Positions 39,101 through 48,500 of a stretch of DNA of 64,000 nucleotides are shown in pieces. Under the pieces are notes generated by a model. That model had not been told where the DNA came from. It saw nothing but the letters and a program-made list of their open reading frames with translations, and ran no database searches. Numbering within the stretch: position 1 is the stretch's first letter; each line of letters begins with the position of its first letter. Source of the DNA: Siphonodentalium dalli (Eukaryota > Mollusca > Scaphopoda > Gadilida > Siphonodentaliidae); contig CP136061.1 of NCBI GenBank assembly GCA_032622095.1, positions 232,810,944 to 232,874,943 on the forward strand, written 5' to 3'. The position numbers and the translations under genes were made by a program.

Positions 39101-42100
39101 TGAAAGTGTTAGTTTCGTCCTCAACACGATAGTCTGCTTCCTAATTTAGAACTCCCACTATCGCTGGGGAAATCCAAGAATTTATTTTACCATGCATCCA
39201 GGCAGGTAATTTTAAAGTCACATCCGCCTCTCTAGCGAAGTTTAATCTGTTTTGCACGAAATGTCTGTATAATCAGCACCTAAAGTACAATAAATGATGG
39301 TAAATTTTATATGTTGTTTGTTATGTTTTCCCTGCAACTGATTGTAGTTTTAGCCAGTTTCTTCTTCCAATGATCACAAAATTGCCTCAATAGTACATCA
39401 GTTTTCTAAATTTGCTCTTAAAGTTTTTTTCTTGACGATCTTCCATCTTATTTAGCTTGTTTAATAGTTACAACAATTTTATAATCACTAGACTACTTTA
39501 CTTTATAAAAGTATATATTGGAATGGTCCATTATTTATTTGGAGGGGTGTTTGGATGATACAAATGCTGAAAATGAATATCCTTGAATTTAGTTTAAGGG
39601 AATGTTTAGATAATAAATTTTACATAGGGCATGGTCATAAGGCCTTTTACAACTGGCATATTTCTGTTTTTTTTCGATACAGTAGACGATATGAATGAAA
39701 CGTCTGCTTTTTAATTTGATATTGGTGCCTAATAATAGTGTCAGCATGATTATTAATTTTGGAGAAAATTCCCAACGGTCGCTATTATTTAGCATTGAGA
39801 CATTGACTATTATTAATTTTAACCTAAATCCTCACCTATCACTTTTATTAGGCCATCACAATTATTAGGCAGCTTAGAGTATGCTTTCAAAACAAGGAAT
39901 TGATGCAGTTATCTTTTATGCTATGAATGAAGTTTATAATAATATCCTTCTGTGAATTTCTCCAATTATATGAACATTATTTTCTGAATTTCAGACTGGA
40001 TGCTGTCAAGTGGGTGAACGGAGTGATACAATCATATGGGAAATCTTTGAATCCGACAAAGATAAAATTTGACAGGCGGAAATTGTGAGTTGCAAGCTTT
40101 CTCTGGCAACATTGAAGACACGAATAGATTTTGTACATGGATGTTTATTTTTATCTGGGTTGCGTACTTCTAGGTTTGAATGAGTTTAATGTGAAAAGCC
40201 ACAAATTAATGTGGAATATGCATGATAACATTTAACACTTTCATGACGGGAGACACGCTGGTGCAGCATTAAAGATCATGTGCCAGTGCATTCTCTTCTA
40301 CGTGCGATTCTGCTATAGGGAGCCTCGCATATATAAGAGAATGCACTGGCTTACAAGGTCAAGGTAAATATTGTTAGGCCAATGTAATCTCTTATATATG
40401 CGAGACTCCCTATGGGAAACTCGCAAATAAAAGAGAATGCATTGGCGCATGATCTTTAATGCTGCACCATCGCAGTTCCTGTCATGAAAGGGTTAAAACT
40501 TGTATGTGTAGGTAGCCATTCATCCAAGTAAGCAATCTATCATTTCCATGACAGAAATTTACAAAGTTTATTAAAGATTATAATTTTTATCTGGATTGCA
40601 TACTTCTAGTTTTGAATGCTTGAGTGATTTCATTGCAAAAAGCCACAAATTAATGTGGAACATGCATGATAATAATTAACCCTTTCCTGGTGGCAGCTGT
40701 GCTTGTGCAGCATTGAAGATATTGTGCCAGTGCATTCTCTTCTATATGCGAGTCTCCCATAGGAAGCCTCACATATATAAGAGAATGCAATGTGCAGTTG
40801 AGTAATGACCTGATGAATTTAACCCTTTACCCAACAGGGCCCTGTGCCAATGCATTCTCTTATATATGCGAGTCGACCATAGGTCGCCTCGCATATATAA
40901 GAGAATGCATTGGCTTAACACATTAAAAATTATAAAATTGTTAAAGAATGTAAGAAAAAATGGTAAAAAGTGTTAAAAAAAGATTTTTTTTAGGCCAATG
41001 CATTCTCTTATATATGCGAGGCGACCTATGGTCGACTCGCATATATAAGAGAATGCATTGGCACAGGGTATAACTGTAACTATCACAATGTGGTCAAGGA
41101 GCCGGTTCCAATGATATCCATATTTGTATGGTTCTATTGAGACAGACCGAAGATATTTTAGGCTGTTGAAGCTTTATTTGGCCGGTTTTGGCCGGTTTGT
41201 TGGGTAAAGGGTTAAACCGCTGGGTGGGTAATAAAGACTGACAATGTCATGATAGGACCTAACAGTTAAAACAAGATTAAGTCCCAAAAACCAATGCTGA
41301 GATTTTAATTTTGTTTGCAGACCAGAGTTCTATGATGTTTGTATAAAATCGGAGGATGATAAGCTGGTTGAGTGCCATAAATGTATACTGGTATCCAGAC
41401 TTGAATACTTCCACAGTATGTTGGCGACGGGATGGATTGAGGTATGATGCACTTTCATTCATCTTTTTATGCAACTAATATTGATATGCTAAAAACTCAT
41501 TGATGAGTAGTTCCCATAAGAAATGTTCAGATAATTAGTTCAACAAATGACCGTGTGTGTATTTTTCCTGAAAACCCCACCAGATGAATAATAGACCATT
41601 CCAATGTCTACTTTTACAACTGAGTGGAAGAATCCATTTAGTATAGAAAAGGTTATCTTGCTTTTCGAAAGGTAAATCTTTCACAATTTATAAATGAAGT
41701 AGGATTTAATATCCCAGATTGATTCATCATTACTGAAATTTTATTATCAACCAAACTTCAAATTCATGAGAATTTATGTGCTTTTGAAAAATGCATTTCT
41801 TTTCTTTTCTTTTTTCGATTTGTTCCGTTTCTTTTTTTTTAGACATCGATGACATCCCAGTTGACGTTATCTATCCCTGCTAATATATTGGAAATTTTGA
41901 TTGATTATTTGTACACTGACGATTCGCCGTATATCGAAGGTGAGATCTGAGAGATATTTCCTGTTGCCAGGTAAAATTTCCAGTGATATTTTTTCAAAAT
42001 TGGCCACAGAAACTTTTTGGCAAATTTGGACAAAATGTTTCAAGGCTGTTTTATCTCACTGTGTAACAATTCCAAATATAGCCGTTTGGGCCAGTGGGGC

Positions 42101-45100
42101 TGGGTGGGCTGAGAAAAACTAAAAATTCTGGCAATTATCGGGTAAATTGGAGATAATTTTTGTCAAATTCAGGCAGTATTCAGGCAAATTGAATGGTATT
42201 TCAGAGGTAATTGTGGTGGCAAATAACAGTATTTTTCACATTTCTGCCCAAACTAAACATTATTTAAGGTTAATTTGAATCTATTTTGTTTTATATATAT
42301 GCGTACTGTATATACAAGGTATATTCTACAAAAACTGTGTTACATAGACTTATTATTACTTGATTGATTATCCTTTATTCATGTTTAGGTATATTTAGCC
42401 AATACATTGAACTTCAATACATTGAATTAGTAAATTTATTACCTAAGTTATCACACTTAACAAGCAACTTACGAGAACTTAACTCGACAAACGCTATACT
42501 AAGACAGTTAGGCTTCCCTTGTTAAACTTTAACTAACTATATGACTATACAAATTTCACCCGCATCATCATCCAGCGATTTATGGCTCACCACAGACACA
42601 GAAGTCAGACATTCTGACACAGGTGAACCAAACTCGAATATGGATAATAGGAACGCCAAACGGCGTGTCCTGTCACATCCCACCAAAAAACACGAAAAAC
42701 CTCCACACGTGAAAATCAATATCCCCCTAGACAAAATTCCTTTATACAAGGCCACGAGAAATGTCCGAATTAAAATCGTCAAAGCGGAACAACGCGTAGA
42801 ATTTCTAAACCGCTGATTGACTGAACGACTTATACCTCTTAGTCAACAAGTTAGCATCCAACGAACTAATATCTGCACACAGGAGCCACACGCACAAAGA
42901 CAAAAAGAGACACTCCTTGAAGCTTCACTTAACATTATTCAAATCAACAAAGAACTAACACAATCCTGACTTGACCACAACAAATCGGAATTCATTTGCC
43001 AAAAGCACTGAACTTAATGCCTCATTCTCACTTACTGCAAGAAACGAGGCAGAAGAAGCAATAGATACACTCCTAACAAGACTCAATTTGGAGCTACGAC
43101 AGAGGAATATGGTCAGACTAGAATATCTAAAAAGGAAAAGGTCAATGACCCCTACTTCATTTCAGTCACAGAAATCAGACTGAAAAAAGATACCCTACCA
43201 TGCAAACGCCCTCTAAAGGCCAAAAGACGTACAATATGTCACAGTACTGATGCACCAAGCACCAGCACAAACAATTTAACTAATATACTCACCATTGCCA
43301 AAGCCCTGGCCAGCATACAACTCCCAAATACTGGACAATAACCTAGTGATACACCCCTCCGAAACCCGATAGGAAATATACATCAAACACTTGACAAAAG
43401 CACTCAACAAATAATTTATAAAAAATAAACCCCTCCCAACAATCTTTTAAACTCTTACAACAAGAACCAACAACACATTAGGGATATATCAAATGCTCAC
43501 AAAAGCTAGTCAGTAAACACAACTACCACTCATATCGTGTCACAAGTCTCACTTACTGACTCAGACATCGAGAACAAAACACTCGATGTTTGCAAAACAT
43601 AATAATTATAAAACTGGATGTTGGACGAAATATCCAGAGGACATGAACATCTGGTCATGCACCTTTGGGTGAATAATATTAATCACATAGAATTAGTAGC
43701 TGAACATCCCTACAAATAAGTCATTAGAGTCAATTTCTTCCTAGCATCACTTGTAATATCTGAGAAATATCTTAGTCATTTTCTTCTACCATCTGCTTGT
43801 GGTATCTGAACATCCCTACAAATGGAAAATGGACCATTCCTATACTTTGAGAACTAAATCCACTGAGTATTCAAAGGATTAAAATTGTGATTCTTTTATT
43901 GCCGTCCACAGACTGTAGGAATGTTGAGCTGCTGTGTAACATCCTGGTTCTCTCTGACCAGCTCTTAGTGACCAGACTGAAGGAGATATGTGAAGTGTCT
44001 GTTGTCGGCTTAGGTGAGTGAGAACTTAGAATTTTATGGAATACTAGCTGAAACAGGCTTTCTTCATGAGCCTTTATTCAGCTTCGCTTCGGAGGGGCCT
44101 GTGGCCCCTTTGTGCACTTTATGCACATTTTTATTGTTTAATCTTTTTGATTTAAAAAAAAAAAAAAACAAATATATTTAAAATTTAACAAACAAATTAG
44201 GCTTGCCACGATTATTCAATTAATCGACTAACCTTCGACAGGTGCGATAGTTTACGGTTATTTACTTTTGTCGACTAATCGCCCCCAAGGGGGGAGGGGG
44301 TAGGTATGGTTGTGTATGTAAGCAGTACTATGCACAAATGCCATGTCTGGAAGTAAAAGTTAACAGTGTATGTAGCACAATTTACCACCCGACAGCCTGT
44401 TCTCTTGCCACTTCTGGTGTGTCTTTGATGTCGCAGCCGACGATTGGCGGTCATCTTCAAAGAATTCGGTGTACAACATGTTCCTGTAGTCGTGGTGGGC
44501 CAGCGGCTTCCTTTGATGTTGTGTTACGGCCTTGTCATTGTTTATAAATTATGTTTAACTGTTAATTGATGTTCCTATGTTCCGATCGGTAATTAATGAT
44601 CATTATTGCCAAAATGGATGACAAACATCGGACTGCATCTATGTTTCATTTCTCAAATTTCATACTGTAAAACGGTCACCATTATTCACAAAGTCAGAAA
44701 GTTCGCGGGACATGGAATGTTCAAAGTTACTAGACAGTTAATCAGTAACAAGTTTATGTCATCACTTATATAGTGCTACATACATTACATTCTCCAACGT
44801 GGCAATGTATATAAACTATTAATTTGTAATTAACAAGAGGCGCGCACGCACACTGAAGCCCACGAAATAAACTAAGTGCTCCATATATGTTAGGTGACGT
44901 AATCGATACACAATGGATTCTCTGCAAAACTAACGATAGTCTGTTTTCAATATGTATGCGACAATTCCACACGCTTTCAATTGGCACTGCGATGCATGTT
45001 CACGACAGATATTATAAAAAATTCTCGTCCTCGGGAATAACGACAAGGAGGGTGTTCACCGGCTGCGCAAATTTGAGTTTAGGTTGCCGATGACGGGCGG

Positions 45101-45525
45101 GGGCCTCAGAAGGACAAACCTGCTGACTGACAGTTTATAACTGTGTTCAGACTGGATGTAAAGTTGTCATTGTAATTTCGCATTTATCACTTGTTTACCT
45201 GGGTGTAACATAGGCCTCATATATGAACGATTAATCGACTAGCCGTCAATTATAACGGTCGATTAGTCGATTATGAAAACTCATAGTCGTGGCAACCCTA
45301 AAACAAATTTAAATTTTGAATTTTATTTTTAGATTGAACTCCTTGCTCAATTTAACCAAAAACTTTTTTGTTGTTTTTAAATTAAATTAAATTTGTTTTT
45401 AAATTCAAAATTTGAAAATCTAATACCGTTGTAATATCCGCCAGGGTACCCTGAGTCACCACACCAAATTTGGTTGAAATTGGTCCAGGGGTTTTGGAGA
45501 AAAATCACAGATAGACAGACCCTAT

Positions 45526-45574
<49 letters not shown>

Positions 45575-48500
45575 CCGTTGTCTGTCTGCGTATCTGTGTC
45601 TGTATAACTCGGTCACGCTTTTTGCACATTTATAACTTTTCAACCAATGCATGCAATGTGGCCCAAATTTGTACCATGACCTATATTGTGTTGTCACCAA
45701 ATTTCACGCCAATTGGTCAAAGCAAACCTGAGATCTAACATGTTCCCCAAATGCAGTATTTGCACTCAAGTATAGACACATTTCTTATGACGTTTGTCGA
45801 AACAACGTCATGTGATGTCGCATGCAAACCCACACTTCCATGCGCTCTACCAAAGCGTTGTTGGAAATAGGCGCTAAATTAATTTGTCAGTTCAGGATGA
45901 GTGTGAATATAAGTAACGAATGTTGATTTTTTTCATGGAAGTGCATGTAGTGGGGTGTAGAGTCGAGACTTGGGAATGGGTGCTAATATGGTATTTTAAT
46001 TTGCCAGTTCGGTGTGAACATAAGTAAAGAATGCTGTATATGATATGAAAGTTGTGCATTGAGTGTGGAATCGAAGGAGTACCGGCATACCTGGAAGATG
46101 GCGAATGGACTCAGTCTGACCTCACGTCAGTGGGTACGATTCAGTACATTCACAGGAACTCAGTTGGAAAAACCACATTCCCGGGCCGGGACTAATAATA
46201 CAGTGTAAACAATACATTCACGGGCCGGGACTAATAATACAGTGTAAACCACATTCCCGGGCCGGGACTAATAATACAGTGTAAACCACATTCCCGGGCC
46301 GGGACTAATAATACAGTGTAAACCACATTCCCGGGCCGGGACTAATAATACAGTGTAAACAATACATTCACGGGCCGGGACTAATAATACAGTGTAAACA
46401 ATACATTCACGGGCCGGGACTAATAATACAGTGTAAACCACATTCCCGGGCCGGGACTAATAATACAGTGTAAACAATACATTCACGGGCCGGGACTAAT
46501 AATACAGTGTAAACAATACATTCACGGGCCGGGACTAATAATACAGTGTAAACCACATTCCCGGGCCGGGACTAATAATACAGTGTAAACAATACATTCA
46601 CGGGCCGGGACTAATAATACAGTGTAAACAATACATTCACGGGCCGGGACTAATAATACAGTGTAAACAATACATTCACGGGCCGGGACTAATAATACAG
46701 TGTAAACCACATTCCCGGGCCGGGACTAATAATACAGTGTAAACAATACATTCACGGGCCGGGACTAATAATACAGTGTAAACAATACATTCACGGGCCG
46801 GGACTAATAATACAGTGTAAACAATACATTCACGGGCCGGGACTAATAATACAGTGTAAACCACATTCCCGGGCCGGGACTAATAATACAGTGTAAACAA
46901 TACATTCACGGGCCGGGACTAATAATACAGTGTAAACAATACATTCACGGGCCGGGACTAATAATACAGTGTAAACCACATTCCCGGGCCGGGACTAATA
47001 ATACAGTGTAAACAATACATTCACGGGCCGGGACTAATAATACAGTGTAAACAATACATTCACGGGCCGGGACTAATAATACAGTGTAAACAATACATTC
47101 ACGGGCCGGGACTAATAATACAGTGTAAACAATACATTCATGGGCCGGGACTAATAATACAGTGTAAACAATACATTCCCGGGCCGGGACTAATAATACA
47201 GTGTAAACAGTTAGTATATAGTAATAACGTAAAAATATCTTGATCGTTGCGTTCCATATGTGCATGCATATGTGGGTTGGGGAGAGGGGGCGGTAGAAAA
47301 TACAGTTTTATTGAAATAAAGTGTTCCAACAAATGGGCCGGGCAGTGAAGGGGCCTGTGATCCTTAGTCTGCATGCTGAATACAGGTTCTAAAGGGGGTC
47401 CGTTTAAGAACAAATATTGCTGCAAGCGCCCTTCGTTGCTGAATAAAGGCTCCCGAATTGAGTATGTTTCAGTTGTATTTAGTAATATTTAAAGTAATAT
47501 GCTGATTTTGTTTCGTCCAATATGTGCATTCTAATATAGAAATGAGAAATTTTTCATGACCGTGGACACTAGAAAGTAACAAAATGTTACCCATCATTTT
47601 GTGACGGGCAACCCCCTAGTATATAGATAAGCATTAGTTGGACTGTGTTGTGCCACAGGGCTGGGAACTTTGATATGTGATAATTTGCTCGAAAATGTCA
47701 GCAAGATATCACGCCAGGTAATTTAAACATTGTTTTTTCTTTATGTTCCATTTATATCAGCATGCTATTTGACTCATGAGCTAGCCCAACAACTCACATC
47801 TCGGATACTGCAAAACCCAGATATTAAACAGATTTGTTTTTAAGGAGATTTTGGCATTCAAATTTTACAACCTCGAAAAATGGTGACCGAAGTCACTTGA
47901 ACACTATCTTCTCAACAGTCATATTTATATGGAGCATAGTGAGCTAGTAAATATTGATATATAGCTCAATCGCTATCTTTTTTGGTTGAATTAGTTATAC
48001 AAGTGAAGAAAACGATGATTACTCACTTTTATGTGAGACATCTGGCTGCCAGCTAGTGGATCAGGTCCTTCAAATTTGCAGCCATGAATAACTATGATTG
48101 TTGTCATGCCTGAAACAACACCAGTTGGTAATGGTCCCCCGAAAAATTATTTTTGGGGGACTATAGGAATGACCTGTCTGTTTGGCCATTTGTTTGTCCG
48201 TCACATATTATGGATACCTTCATTGTGTAATCAACTCCTCCCACAAGTTCGAATGTAGAGAATTGAAACTTTGGGATATTGGTATCGATATATTACTAAT
48301 GTGCCTGAATGTGCAGCATGTATATGCACAACAGAACATTTTTTTATCACCGAGTTATTTCCCTTTCTTGACTTAGATTAGAAAGATTTTAACCATTTTG
48401 ATTTTGGGTACCTACGTTGTGTATGTAATCAACTCCTCCAGTTTCAAATATAGAGAATTGAAACTTTAGGATATTTGTTACATAATATATTACTAATATG

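Noticed and set aside
46174-47212. Regular repeats resembling a CRISPR array
   Set aside because: There are no variable spacers; the units are simply tandem minisatellite copies in a eukaryotic genome.
46522-47425. Minus-strand open frames with repeated VYTVLLVPARECI peptides
   Set aside because: They are created by 39-bp minisatellite units (13 codons). The 37-bp units break the frame and there are no gene signals.
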